From: Eubacterium multiforme | GTDB taxonomy: Bacteria; Bacillota; Clostridia; Clostridiales; Clostridiaceae | DNA: 64,000 nucleotides | Reading direction: 5' to 3' | NCBI RefSeq assembly: GCF_030813415.1 | Contig: NZ_JAUSUF010000007.1 | Coordinates: forward strand, 1-64,000 | Part shown: in pieces, positions 1 to 8,940 of the stretch | How the letters are laid out: each line of letters opens with the position of its first letter | Position numbering within the stretch: the stretch's first letter is position 1 | Program-made: the position numbers and the translations under genes | Notes under the pieces: model-generated | Told to the model about the DNA's origin: nothing | Database searches by the model: none | The model's input: only the letters and a program-made list of their open reading frames with translations

Positions 1-12
1 ATTTCTAGATAA

Positions 13-53
13 TAAAAAAATATTACTGGAATCTAAAATTTCCAGTAATATTT
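13..53 (-). terminator. Rho-independent terminator of the PTS/DhaKL operon
   Basis: Read on the minus strand, a 13-bp perfect stem (AATATTACTGGAA / TTCCAGTAATATT) with a short A/T loop is followed by a T run. It lies just past the dhaL-like stop codon and closes the minus-strand operon. Confidence 0.85.
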
Positions 54-136
54 AATTTCTAAGAAACCATATTACACAAAATAATCTACAGTCTCAAGTT
101 TTAGACTTAATTTAAAGTGTTATTTTTAATAAGTGG

Positions 137-760
137 TTAATTTAAACTATTGTATATACCTTTAATTATAAATTTTACAGCAGTTGCACCAGGGTCAGGA
201 TTTCCTATTGATTTATCACCATAATAAGCTGCCCTTCCGTGAACTGATTTCATTGTTATAGTTTCTTCTACACCATTAGATGCAGCTAAATAAGCTTTTT
301 CAAAGGCATCTTTTATAGATAATCCTTTAGAATTACTTTCTTTTAATGATTTAACTGCTGGGTATAATGCATCTAGCATAGTTTTATTTCCTATTTTAGT
401 TTTACCGACTTCAACTACACCATCTACTGCATATTCTCCAAAGTTAACTATATCATTAAGAGTAATAGAAGACTTACCTTTGAAGGCTTTTGAACCTCTT
501 ATAAGACATATAGAAATAAGGGTCCCCATTGTTGAAGGAACAACACTATTCATTTTCATACCTAGTTTCATAGTTGCAAGTCCTAAATCAGAACAGTCTA
601 AATTATCAATTTCATTATAAAGAGCAGAGAAGCCATTATACATTGTAAGACCTAAATCTCCATCTCCCATATTTCCATCAAGTTCTATTAAATAATTTTT
701 TTCTTCTTCAATGGAAGAAACTATTCCACTAAGAACTTTTTTTAAGATTTCTTTATTCAA
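137..760 (-). CDS. dhaL: Dihydroxyacetone kinase ADP-binding subunit DhaL-like
   Basis: A 207-residue DAK2-domain protein, the nucleotide-binding half of two-subunit dihydroxyacetone kinases. The Mg-binding loop is visible near residues 29-36 (DGNMGDGDLG), and the C-terminal SIGNPDPGATA stretch is typical of the family. The start is TTG at 760, preceded by GGAGG. It lies 17 bp after the DhaK-like gene and is the last gene of the operon. No DhaM phosphodonor subunit is present in the window, so it is unclear whether the phosphate comes from a PTS-charged DhaM encoded elsewhere or from ATP. The real substrate could be another small ketose such as an erythrulose, since DhaKL homologues are known to act on those. 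Confidence 0.88.
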   Translation of the reverse strand: MNKEILKKVLSGIVSSIEEEKNYLIELDGNMGDGDLGLTMYNGFSALYNEIDNLDCSDLGLATMKLGMKMNSVVPSTMGTLISICLIRGSKAFKGKSSITLNDIVNFGEYAVDGVVEVGKTKIGNKTMLDALYPAVKSLKESNSKGLSIKDAFEKAYLAASNGVEETITMKSVHGRAAYYGDKSIGNPDPGATAVKFIIKGIYNSLN

Positions 761-777
761 AGTTTTCCCTCCTTACT

Positions 778-1773
778 CTACATACCTTGTCTAAAAAATG
801 GAGTATAAGCATTAAAATCAATTAATTCTTTTAATTCATTATCAAGTTTAAGTAATGATATAGACATACCTGCCATTTCTAATGAAGTAGCAAACTCTCC
901 AATATAATTTTTATAGATTTTTATATTATGGTTACTTAATATTTCAGAAGCTTTTCTATAAGCTAGATATAATTCTTCCTTTGGAGTTGCTCCTAATCCA
1001 TTTACTAAAATTGCAACTTCACTATTTTTAAAATCCATATCATTTAGAATTCTACTTAATAATTCATCAACTATTTCATCTATTGTTTTTAGGTTTTCTC
1101 TAGTTATACCTGGTTCACCGTGAATTCCAATTTCCATTTCATTATCTTCAATTGTAAAGGTAGGTTTGCCAGCCTCTGGAACTGTACAAGGTGATATTGC
1201 AACTCCCATTGTTCTCATGTTATTTATAGCTTTTTCAGTAACAGTTTTAACTTCTTTTAGGTTGTACATTTTTTCAGCAGCAGCACCTGCCACTTTATAG
1301 GCAAAGAATAGGCCTGCAACACCTCTTCGTCTATGTTCTTCTCCTTTAGGAGCAGAAGCAACGTCATCTGTTACCAACACTTCTTCAACATTAATATTAT
1401 CCATAGAAGCTAGTTCTTTTGCCATAGCAAAGTTCATAACATCTCCACCATAATTTCCAAAAAGATGAAGAACTCCAGCTCCTGAATGGATTGCCTTATC
1501 AACTTCATACATACATTCTGCACTAGGGGATGCAAATACATTTCCAACAGTTACACCATCACAAAGTCCATAACCTACATATCCTAAAAATACAGGAAGA
1601 TGTCCTGAACCACCTCCAGTTGCAATGGCAACCTTACCTTCTTTTTTATTATCGGATCTAACTAAGCATCTGAAATTATTATTAACCATTTTTAAACTCT
1701 CTGGATGTGCAAGAAGTATACCTTCAACAGTTTCTTTTACAAAATTTTCAGGTTTATTAATTAATTTTTTCAT
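778..1773 (-). CDS. dhaK: Dihydroxyacetone kinase substrate-binding subunit DhaK-like
   Basis: A 331-residue DAK1-domain protein, the usual length for DhaK. The N-terminal glycine-rich motif GGGSGHLPVFLGYVG (about residues 53-67) and the region VGNVFASPS are typical. EIGIHGEPG near residue 218 carries the histidine that in studied DhaK proteins binds the ketone covalently as a hemiaminal. The start ATG has a GGGAGG site. In the operon it follows the aldolase, so it may phosphorylate the free ketone released by aldol cleavage. That role is inferred; the family assignment is firm. Confidence 0.9.
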   Translation of the reverse strand: MKKLINKPENFVKETVEGILLAHPESLKMVNNNFRCLVRSDNKKEGKVAIATGGGSGHLPVFLGYVGYGLCDGVTVGNVFASPSAECMYEVDKAIHSGAGVLHLFGNYGGDVMNFAMAKELASMDNINVEEVLVTDDVASAPKGEEHRRRGVAGLFFAYKVAGAAAEKMYNLKEVKTVTEKAINNMRTMGVAISPCTVPEAGKPTFTIEDNEMEIGIHGEPGITRENLKTIDEIVDELLSRILNDMDFKNSEVAILVNGLGATPKEELYLAYRKASEILSNHNIKIYKNYIGEFATSLEMAGMSISLLKLDNELKELIDFNAYTPFFRQGM

Positions 1774-1802
1774 ACTTACCTCCCTTTAATAATGAAAATA
1801 AT

Positions 1803-2459
1803 TTATTTTTTTAAGTTTATTTGATCTGGATATTTCCATTTTGCAAGTTCTTCATCTGAAATGTATTCAGGTTCTTTTAATCCATTAAGCATTAATGTTC
1901 CATAATATATTTCAGCAACTTCTTCCACATATATAGCTTTTAATAATGCTTCGTGAATATCATCTTTATCAACAGCAAGTACTCCATGTTTAGCCATTAA
2001 ACAAACATCAGATATTTTCATTGGTTCAATTATACTTTTAGCAAGTTCAACAGTTCCAGGTCTTCCGTATGGAGCTACAGGAACTTTTCCACCGTAGCTT
2101 AATACTTCATATATAACTGGTTTAATTTCTTTTTCTAAAACAGCAAACATTGTTGCAAATTTTGAGTGAGTATGAGCTATGCTGTGTACATCTTCTCGAG
2201 TTTTATAAACTTCTAAGTGCATTAATAATTCACTTGTTGGTTTTAATCCAGTTTCAGCTTCAATTAAATTTGCATCTAAATCTACTACACAAACATCTTT
2301 GTATGTAAGCTTTTCTCTATCAATACCAGATGGAGTTACAACTACATATCCAGTTTCTTTATCTCTAATACTAAAATTACCTGCCTTATGTTTACAAAGT
2401 CCTATATCTTGAGCTTTTTTAGCAACTTCAACTACTGATTTTTTTAAATCTTCTAACAT
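1803..2459 (-). CDS. Class II (zinc) sugar-phosphate aldolase, FucA/AraD family
   Basis: A 218-residue protein of the L-fuculose-1-phosphate aldolase / L-ribulose-5-phosphate 4-epimerase family. Visible family residues are the GNFS phosphate loop near residue 27, the catalytic Glu in KPTSELLMHLEVY, the zinc ligands in AHTHS and the third His in MAKHGVLAV. It lies between a galactitol-type PTS EIIC and DhaKL, so it probably cleaves the phosphorylated sugar that the PTS delivers. Whether it acts as an aldolase or an epimerase, and on which sugar, cannot be read from the sequence. Confidence 0.85.
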   Translation of the reverse strand: MLEDLKKSVVEVAKKAQDIGLCKHKAGNFSIRDKETGYVVVTPSGIDREKLTYKDVCVVDLDANLIEAETGLKPTSELLMHLEVYKTREDVHSIAHTHSKFATMFAVLEKEIKPVIYEVLSYGGKVPVAPYGRPGTVELAKSIIEPMKISDVCLMAKHGVLAVDKDDIHEALLKAIYVEEVAEIYYGTLMLNGLKEPEYISDEELAKWKYPDQINLKK

Positions 2460-2531
2460 AATATTATCTCCTTACTTATCCTAAAATTTTATTAGTACTA
2501 AGGACCATCATAGGGATGGTCCATTATTTTT

Positions 2532-3896
2532 TTATTTTGACATTTCTTCATCTAATTTTGCATTTCTTTTCTTCATATATTTTGCATAATATACAAAACA
2601 TAATATCCATAATCCAAAGAATAATAATCCTATAAATTTTCCGTTTATTACATTCATAGCTTCAGCTAGTGACCATCTAAATGTTGGAGCTTCAATTCCA
2701 AACCAGCTTAATAATTGTCCAGCTGGAACATTTATAGTTCCTACTTGTTTAGCTAATTCTGTAAACATTGTACTGAAATTAGAAGCACATAATAAATATA
2801 TTGGAGTAACTACTGTACCTAAAATTAACATTCTAAATAAGTTTCCTCCTGTAATTATAAGAGTTGGAACAACCATACCTATATTTATAATAGCTCCAAG
2901 TGGTAATACGTTATTTACACCAGCTTTAGATAAAAGTATTGAAAGTAATAACTCAATTGGAACTAAAAGTATTGCTGCAACCCATACTTCTGATAATCCT
3001 GCCATAAAAGGCCAGTCTAATCCGATGTAGAATTCTCTACCTTTAAATTTATTTTTCATAAAGCTACTTACAGCATCTGCAATTGGAGCAAGTGCTTGCA
3101 TAAATAATTTAGCAACCATAGGGAAAAGAACTAGTGATGTTGAAACTTGAATAGCTACAGTTAAGATTTTACTTAGATCATATCCAGCAAAGGCAGCAAT
3201 TAGTGCACCTACTAAGAAACCCATAACTGAGTTTTCGCCAAATACTCCAATTTTCTTTTTTAAGATTTTAGCATCTAATTTTATATTATTAATTCCAGGA
3301 ATGAAATCTAAAATTCTATTTAATGGAGCTAATATAACACATTGTAAAGTCATCATATGTGGACATGTTACACCTGGTATATTAGTTAATTTATTAATTT
3401 GTTTTGCAGTTAAGTCTGCATTTTTAAGTTCTAATACTACTTGAATTGAAGCTGCAATAAGTCCTAAAGGAACACTACCTGTAACTGCAGTTACAATTGT
3501 TGCAGTTAAAATTTTTCCCCAAACATTCCAAAGGTCAACATTTAGGGTACTTGTCCATCCAAAAGCTAACATAACTAGGTTAATAACTATTTGAATTGGG
3601 AAAACTGTTAAGGCATAAGGCCAAGCCCAAGCTATTGCTGACATTGGAGCCCAACCTACATCTATTGCATTTAAATGAATTCCAGTGTTATTAACAAAAG
3701 CAGAAGCTGCTGGACTTATTGATTTGAACATGAAGTCAAGTATTACACTCATTCCAGTAAAGGCGATTCCTAAAGTTAATCCTGCAGTAATAGCTTTTTT
3801 AACCTTCATTTTCATACATAAACCAAGTATTATCATTATTAAAGGTAAAAATACAGCTGGACCTAGACCTAATATATAATCTAATATTGCTTTCAC
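2532..3896 (-). CDS. PTS galactitol-type transporter subunit EIIC
   Basis: A 454-residue polytopic membrane protein with about ten hydrophobic segments, of the galactitol (GatC) EIIC family. The GTG start at 3896 has a GGGAGG site. EIIA and EIIB are encoded as separate proteins just upstream, which is usual for this family. There is no sugar-alcohol dehydrogenase in the operon, so the substrate may already be a ketose, or the dehydrogenase may be encoded elsewhere. The substrate is unknown. Confidence 0.88.
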   Translation of the reverse strand: MKAILDYILGLGPAVFLPLIMIILGLCMKMKVKKAITAGLTLGIAFTGMSVILDFMFKSISPAASAFVNNTGIHLNAIDVGWAPMSAIAWAWPYALTVFPIQIVINLVMLAFGWTSTLNVDLWNVWGKILTATIVTAVTGSVPLGLIAASIQVVLELKNADLTAKQINKLTNIPGVTCPHMMTLQCVILAPLNRILDFIPGINNIKLDAKILKKKIGVFGENSVMGFLVGALIAAFAGYDLSKILTVAIQVSTSLVLFPMVAKLFMQALAPIADAVSSFMKNKFKGREFYIGLDWPFMAGLSEVWVAAILLVPIELLLSILLSKAGVNNVLPLGAIINIGMVVPTLIITGGNLFRMLILGTVVTPIYLLCASNFSTMFTELAKQVGTINVPAGQLLSWFGIEAPTFRWSLAEAMNVINGKFIGLLFFGLWILCFVYYAKYMKKRNAKLDEEMSK

Positions 3897-4031
3897 AATA
3901 ATTCCTCCCTTAATCTTTAAAAATTAATTTAGCTATTTAAATAGCTTTATATTTATAATTTCTTATTGTATAATTTAGTTGTGATTTAATTTATTTGTAC
4001 CTTGATGCTTTAATGCTGATGGGTCTTTTTT

Positions 4032-4322
4032 TTATGCATTTATAAATTCTTTTAATTTTTCGAATTCTTCATCCATTCCCATTCCAGTTAAAAATGCTAA
4101 TCCATTTATAGTTGGTTTATCAATGTCTAATGCACCAGCTGAAACTATTGAAACATAAATATCACATTGGTCTATTATGCTTTCTAGTGATTTAATATCT
4201 ACAGCTTCAACTACTGCTGGTAAACCTTCATCCTCAATCATATTTGAAATTTTTGATGCAACTGTTTGTGATGTTGCAACTCCTGATCCACATGCTACGT
4301 AAATTCTTTTTGTTCTTCCCAT
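4032..4322 (-). CDS. PTS galactitol-type EIIB
   Basis: A 96-residue GatB-type EIIB. The phosphorylated cysteine lies in the P-loop-like motif YVACGSGVATSQ near residues 8-19. The ATG has a GGAGG site. It accepts phosphate from the EIIA encoded upstream and passes it to the sugar during EIIC transport. The 135-bp gap to EIIC shows no strong terminator. Confidence 0.88.
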   Translation of the reverse strand: MGRTKRIYVACGSGVATSQTVASKISNMIEDEGLPAVVEAVDIKSLESIIDQCDIYVSIVSAGALDIDKPTINGLAFLTGMGMDEEFEKLKEFINA

Positions 4323-4360
4323 TTTTAATTCCTCCTTAAAATTTAATAGATTTAATAATT

Positions 4361-4834
4361 TTATTTTTGATTAATAAGTTCTGATAAATTTTTGTATATC
4401 TCATTAAGATCTTTACTAGTATTTAATATTTCTAGTCTTTCTTTTTGAGAGAATATACCCATTAAATTACTTAATGTATTTACTTGGGTTTTAGGGTCGT
4501 GAATAAGTAACATAAATATAAGTTTAACGTTTACATCATTCTCTCCAGTTCCCATTTCCTTAAATACAACTGGATTTTTTAATCTTGCAAAAAATATTGC
4601 TCCCTTTTTAACATGAATTGAATCTGTATGAGGGATTGCTATTTCAATATCATTAGCCTTTAACCCAGTTGGATAGATTCCTTCTCTTTTAATTAGGTTT
4701 TCATAGAAGGTATCTTTTACATATTCCTTTTCTTCTAAAATACCTGCCATGTGTCTTAAAATTTCTTCTTTTGAATTTGCCTCATAATCTAATAGGATTA
4801 AATCTTTTGTAAAAAGATTATTTTTTCCTGTCAT
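4361..4834 (-). CDS. PTS EIIA, fructose/galactitol (PTS_EIIA_2) type
   Basis: A PTS EIIA of 157 residues. The phospho-acceptor His is in EIAIPHTDSIHV. The frame stays open up to 4900, but the start is set at ATG 4834: it has a strong AGGAGGTG site, and the longer form would begin inside the sigma-54 promoter at 4873-4890. It is the first gene of the operon, so transcription needs sigma-54 and, by inference, the LevR-like activator encoded divergently. Confidence 0.87.
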   Translation of the reverse strand: MTGKNNLFTKDLILLDYEANSKEEILRHMAGILEEKEYVKDTFYENLIKREGIYPTGLKANDIEIAIPHTDSIHVKKGAIFFARLKNPVVFKEMGTGENDVNVKLIFMLLIHDPKTQVNTLSNLMGIFSQKERLEILNTSKDLNEIYKNLSELINQK

Positions 4835-4872
4835 GATTACACCTCCTGTCTTAATGTCTGTGCTTATATATA

Positions 4873-4890
4873 GAGCAAATATTGTGCCAA
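4873..4890 (-). promoter_or_regulatory. Sigma-54 (-24/-12) promoter of the PTS operon
   Basis: On the minus strand the sequence reads TTGGCACAATATTTGCTC. This is an exact match to the sigma-54 core (TGGCAC, five bases, TTGCW). It lies about 40 bp before the EIIA start codon and faces the gene for a sigma-54 activator, which makes a chance match unlikely. Confidence 0.9.
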
Positions 4891-4892
4891 AA

Positions 4893-4978
4893 TAGTGCAT
4901 AGTCTTCTAAGTAGCTATTTTATCAGATTTAAAAAAATTACTATGCACTAATGAATTTTTACTAATAAATAGTGCATA
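4893..4978. promoter_or_regulatory. Upstream activator elements: three exact copies of TAGTGCATA
   Basis: The 9-mer TAGTGCATA occurs at 4893-4901 and 4970-4978 and as its complement TATGCACTA at 4942-4950. The last two form an inverted repeat with a 19-bp spacer, roughly 80-115 bp upstream of the expected sigma-54 start, which is the usual position for an enhancer of a LevR-type activator. The third copy abuts the -24 element. Binding by the adjacent regulator is inferred. Confidence 0.75.
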
Positions 4979-5078
4979 AGTATTAAAAAATTAAAATTTA
5001 TATATTGGTTGAAATGTTAATAATAGTATGATAATTTGTAATTAATAAAAAATATTTTATTAAGGGGAAGTGAATTTT

Positions 5079-5276
5079 ATGAAAGCAAAAACTTGGTTTT
5101 CTTTAGTAGTTGTTTGTGCAATATTGTTAACTGTATCTTTTGCAACTAGTAATATTATAATTGCAGCTATAAGTTTAGGTATGGCTTTATATTTGCAAAA
5201 GGTAAAATCAAAAGTAGAATTTCCGAAGAATTTTATTAATATGAAAATTATAAGCTTTAAAAATTCTAATAAATAA
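5079..5276 (+). CDS. Small membrane protein, unknown function
   Basis: A 65-residue protein with one or two hydrophobic segments (about residues 5-40) and a basic C-terminal tail. The start chosen is ATG 5079 with AAGGGGA upstream; a GTG at 5070 would sit within that site. It ends 14 bp before the sigma-54 activator gene and is probably co-transcribed with it. I do not recognise a family. A role linked to the PTS or the activator can only be guessed from position. Confidence 0.6.
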   Translation: MKAKTWFSLVVVCAILLTVSFATSNIIIAAISLGMALYLQKVKSKVEFPKNFINMKIISFKNSNK

Positions 5277-5290
5277 AAAGGGGGTTTAAC

Positions 5291-8071
5291 ATGTCTCAAA
5301 AAGATCTCATCTTAGACTTCATTAAGGAAAATACTACAAAAGATAAATTGATTGAGAACTATTTAAATTCAAGAGATATGGGCGTTAGTGCAAAGTCTAT
5401 TGAAAAGGTATTCAATATTGTACGTAATAATAGTAGTACTATTCTTAATAGTTTATACAAAGAAGGATATTTAATAAAAATAACAAGTAGACCAGTTACC
5501 TTTTTGCATAGAGATAACGTTTTAAATTTTAATTTATCAAAAAACACATATACATTAGGGGAATTTGAAAAGATTCTTTCTAGTTTCAAAAAAGAAGTGC
5601 CATTAGATCCTTTCAGTAAACTTATAGGATATAATGGTTCTCTTCAAAATCAAATATTAAAAGCAAAAGCGGCTATATTATATCCACCAAATGGGCTTAA
5701 TACATTAATTTTAGGGGAAAGTGGAGTGGGAAAAACTACCTTTGCTGGACGTATGTATGAGTTTGCAAAATTGAATAAAAATACAATGAAAGAAGTTCCG
5801 TTTATTTCATTTAACTGCTCAGATTATTTTAATAATCCACATTTACTTTTATCTCAACTTTTTGGACATGTAAAAGGAGCATTTACTGGTGCTGATTCTG
5901 ATAAGGAAGGATTAGTTGAAAAGGCAGATGGAGGAATTTTATTTTTAGATGAAATACATAGGTTACCACCAGATGGGCAAGAAATGCTTTTTTATTTAAT
6001 AGATACTGGAGAGTTTAATAGACTTGGGGAAACATCAAAAAATAGAAAAAGCAATGTAATTATAATAGCAGCAACTACAGAGGATCCAGATGATGTTCTT
6101 TTAAATACATTTTCAAGAAGAATTCCTGTAAGTATTAAACTGCCTTCTTTTTGCGAGAGAGACTTAAATGAAAGAATGGCTGTTGTACAAGATTTATTTC
6201 TAGGAGAGGCACTAAATCTTAATAAGAAAATCATTATTTCAGCAGAACTTTTAAAGGCAATTTGTCTGTATGATTTTAGAAAGGGAAATTTAGGACAACT
6301 ATATTCGGAAGTTAAGTTAATATGTGCTAAAGGCTTTTTAAATTATGTAAAAAATGAAAGTGATAATATATATTTAAGTTACGATATGCTTAATAAAGAC
6401 ATTATATATAATTACTCTTTAATGGATGATATATCTAAAAACTTCTTTTCTTTTAAAAACAGCAAGATTGTTTTAGATCCTAAAAATACATCAAAAGACC
6501 ATTACTCAATTTCAAATACATTTGATGGGAATATTTATGATTTAATATATAATAAAACAACATCTTTAAAGGATTTAGGTTTTAAGGATGAGGAGATAAC
6601 TAAGGAAATAACAGATATTATAAATATACATTATGATACACTTTTAAATAAATTAGAGGATAAAGATATAAATATTGAGCAATTATATAAGATAATAAGA
6701 AAAGATATTGTAGACTTTTCTTCTAAGGTTATAAATTATGCATCTATGGAATTACAAAATACATTCACTAATCAATTTATATTGATATTATCTCTCCACA
6801 TTAAGTCTTTATTAAAAAGATTACATGATGGTAATTATACAAAAAAACTAGACTTAACAACAATTGAAAAGAAATATCCTAATGAGTATTTAGTATCAAA
6901 ATATTTTTTAAGGGAGTTAAATTCATATTTTAATGTTAATGCACCTGAAGATGAAATAGGATTTTTAACATTACTTTTAGCAAATAATCAAGTTAAGTTT
7001 GAAAGTGGAGCAATAGGAATACTTGTAATGTGTCATGGGGATAGTACAGCAAGTAGTATGAGTAAAGTTGCAAATAACTTATTAAAATCATCTTTAGTTA
7101 GAGCAATAGACATGCCTCTAAATGAAAAGGTAGATGATATTTATAAGAGAGCCCTTTCAACAATTAGAGCTATGGCTCCAGATGAAGGTGTTTTATTACT
7201 TACTGACATGGGATCTTTAACTGAGATAGGGGAGAAAATATCTATTGAAAGTAATATAAAGATAAAAACTGTAACAAATGTAACTACATTAACTGTTTTA
7301 GAAGCCTTAAGACAAGTACTTTTAGGAACATATTCAATAGATGAGATTTACCATAATTTGAAGGACTCCTTTGGAAATTCAAGTAATGAAGAATATAAGA
7401 AAAATGCTATTTTAACTTTATGTACTACAGGTCAAGGCTCTAGCCTTATAGCTAAAAATATGATTAATGATATTATAAAAGATAGCAATTTAGGTGATAT
7501 TGAAATTATAGCTTTAGAATATGATGAACATTTATCAAAAATTTCAGAGCTAATGGATTCTTATAAAGTTTTAGCTTGTATTGGTAACTTTAGACCAAAG
7601 GTTGATATACCATATTTCCCTATACATAAATTATTTAGCAAAAGTTTTTCAAAGCAATTTACTGATTTTATAGAAAATAGAATAAGAAATGATAAGAACA
7701 ATAAAAGTTCTAATGAAGATGAAAATTGTGATAATCCATATGAGGCTGCAACTAAAATATTAATAAAATATATAAAATTTTTAAACCCATACTTTGTTGT
7801 AAAATCAATAAAAGAATTTGTTATAAACTTAAATGACCCAAGAATAAATGATGAAAATCTCGTTGATTTAATATTACATATTGGATGTATGTTAGATAGG
7901 TGTATTCAAGGAAATTATGCAAAATTTGATAGGATAGAAGAGTTTAAAGGTATATTTTATAATGATTTTAATAAGGTAAAAGATTGTATATCAATATTAG
8001 AAAAAGAATTTAATATGGAAATTACAGAAGATGAAATATGCTATATAGTAAAGGTATTAAATAGAGATTAA
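5291..8071 (+). CDS. LevR-like sigma-54-dependent activator with PTS regulation domains
   Basis: A 926-residue enhancer-binding protein. Domains in order: N-terminal winged helix (about 1-80); AAA+ sigma-54 interaction domain with Walker A GESGVGKT, the sigma-54 contact motif GAFTGA and Walker B ILFLDE (about 115-340); a PRD region (about 450-560); a mannose-family EIIA-like domain around VMCHGDSTASSMS, whose His is a candidate phosphorylation site; a galactitol EIIB-like segment with the Cys motif CTTGQGSS; and a C-terminal PRD. This is the LevR/ManR architecture, in which PTS components tune activity by phosphorylation. The divergent operon carries a sigma-54 promoter and a galactitol-type EIIB, so this is almost certainly its activator. 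Confidence 0.92.
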   Translation: MSQKDLILDFIKENTTKDKLIENYLNSRDMGVSAKSIEKVFNIVRNNSSTILNSLYKEGYLIKITSRPVTFLHRDNVLNFNLSKNTYTLGEFEKILSSFKKEVPLDPFSKLIGYNGSLQNQILKAKAAILYPPNGLNTLILGESGVGKTTFAGRMYEFAKLNKNTMKEVPFISFNCSDYFNNPHLLLSQLFGHVKGAFTGADSDKEGLVEKADGGILFLDEIHRLPPDGQEMLFYLIDTGEFNRLGETSKNRKSNVIIIAATTEDPDDVLLNTFSRRIPVSIKLPSFCERDLNERMAVVQDLFLGEALNLNKKIIISAELLKAICLYDFRKGNLGQLYSEVKLICAKGFLNYVKNESDNIYLSYDMLNKDIIYNYSLMDDISKNFFSFKNSKIVLDPKNTSKDHYSISNTFDGNIYDLIYNKTTSLKDLGFKDEEITKEITDIINIHYDTLLNKLEDKDINIEQLYKIIRKDIVDFSSKVINYASMELQNTFTNQFILILSLHIKSLLKRLHDGNYTKKLDLTTIEKKYPNEYLVSKYFLRELNSYFNVNAPEDEIGFLTLLLANNQVKFESGAIGILVMCHGDSTASSMSKVANNLLKSSLVRAIDMPLNEKVDDIYKRALSTIRAMAPDEGVLLLTDMGSLTEIGEKISIESNIKIKTVTNVTTLTVLEALRQVLLGTYSIDEIYHNLKDSFGNSSNEEYKKNAILTLCTTGQGSSLIAKNMINDIIKDSNLGDIEIIALEYDEHLSKISELMDSYKVLACIGNFRPKVDIPYFPIHKLFSKSFSKQFTDFIENRIRNDKNNKSSNEDENCDNPYEAATKILIKYIKFLNPYFVVKSIKEFVINLNDPRINDENLVDLILHIGCMLDRCIQGNYAKFDRIEEFKGIFYNDFNKVKDCISILEKEFNMEITEDEICYIVKVLNRD

Positions 8072-8094
8072 AAAGTGGCTTAGCCACTTTTTTT
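8072..8094 (+). terminator. Terminator after the sigma-54 activator
   Basis: The stem AAAGTGGC / GCCACTTT with a 3-base loop is followed by T residues, right after the stop codon. Confidence 0.85.
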
Positions 8095-8152
8095 AATGTA
8101 ACAAAATAGGTTATAATTTATAAAGAAGATAGATTTAAAGAGAGGAAATATT

Positions 8153-8929
8153 ATGGGTAAAAAATCTTATACTTTAATAACTGGAGGTACAAAAGGGATA
8201 GGTTTAGAACTTGCAAAATTATTTGCAAAGGATAGAAATAATTTATTATTAGTTGCAAGAAATGAATTAGAACTAGTGAAAATTAAAGAATCTTTAGAAA
8301 AAGAATTTAATATATGTGTAAAAATTTTAGGGTTAGACCTTAGTGTGGATAATGCCTGTGAAAAACTTTTTAAATTTGTGGATGAAAAAAATATAGTTGT
8401 GGATAACTTAATTAATAATGCAGGTATAGGTAGTTTTGGTTATTTTGATAATGTTAGTGAGGAAAAGGATATTAATCTTATAGAAATTAATATTGTAGCT
8501 TTAACAAAACTTATTAAATATTTTCTTCCTAAAATGAAGGAGAGAAAACAAGGTGGAATACTTAATGTAGCTTCAACAGCAGCCTTTGTTGGTGGACCTA
8601 AAATGAGTACATATTATTCTTCAAAGGCTTATGTTTTAACTTTATCAGAGGCTCTTTATGAAGAAGGAAAGAAATTTGGAATTAAGGTATGCTGCCTTTG
8701 TCCTGGTCCTGTAAAGACATCATTTCAAGAAAATGCAGGTATAATTAAATCTGAAAAAGCAAAAAAATATTTAATGGATGCAGACTTTGTTGCAAGAGAG
8801 GGTTATGAGGGCTTTAAAAGAGGAAAAGCTATTATAATACCTGGATTTAAAAATAAATTAATGGTAATTGGTACAAAATTTTTACCTAGAGGTATAATAA
8901 GAAAAATAATTTTTAGTACAAACAAATAG
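8153..8929 (+). CDS. Short-chain dehydrogenase/reductase (SDR)
   Basis: A 258-residue classical SDR. The nucleotide-binding motif TGGTKGIG is near residue 10, NNAG near 85, and the catalytic pair appears in YYSSKAY near 160. A PG motif (CLCPGPVKT) follows. The overall pattern resembles the DltE/YqjQ-like oxidoreductases of unknown substrate. It is followed after 11 bp by a Cof-type phosphatase and probably shares its transcript. The start ATG has a GAGAGG site. Confidence 0.85.
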   Translation: MGKKSYTLITGGTKGIGLELAKLFAKDRNNLLLVARNELELVKIKESLEKEFNICVKILGLDLSVDNACEKLFKFVDEKNIVVDNLINNAGIGSFGYFDNVSEEKDINLIEINIVALTKLIKYFLPKMKERKQGGILNVASTAAFVGGPKMSTYYSSKAYVLTLSEALYEEGKKFGIKVCCLCPGPVKTSFQENAGIIKSEKAKKYLMDADFVAREGYEGFKRGKAIIIPGFKNKLMVIGTKFLPRGIIRKIIFSTNK

Positions 8930-8940
8930 GAGGACAGGGA

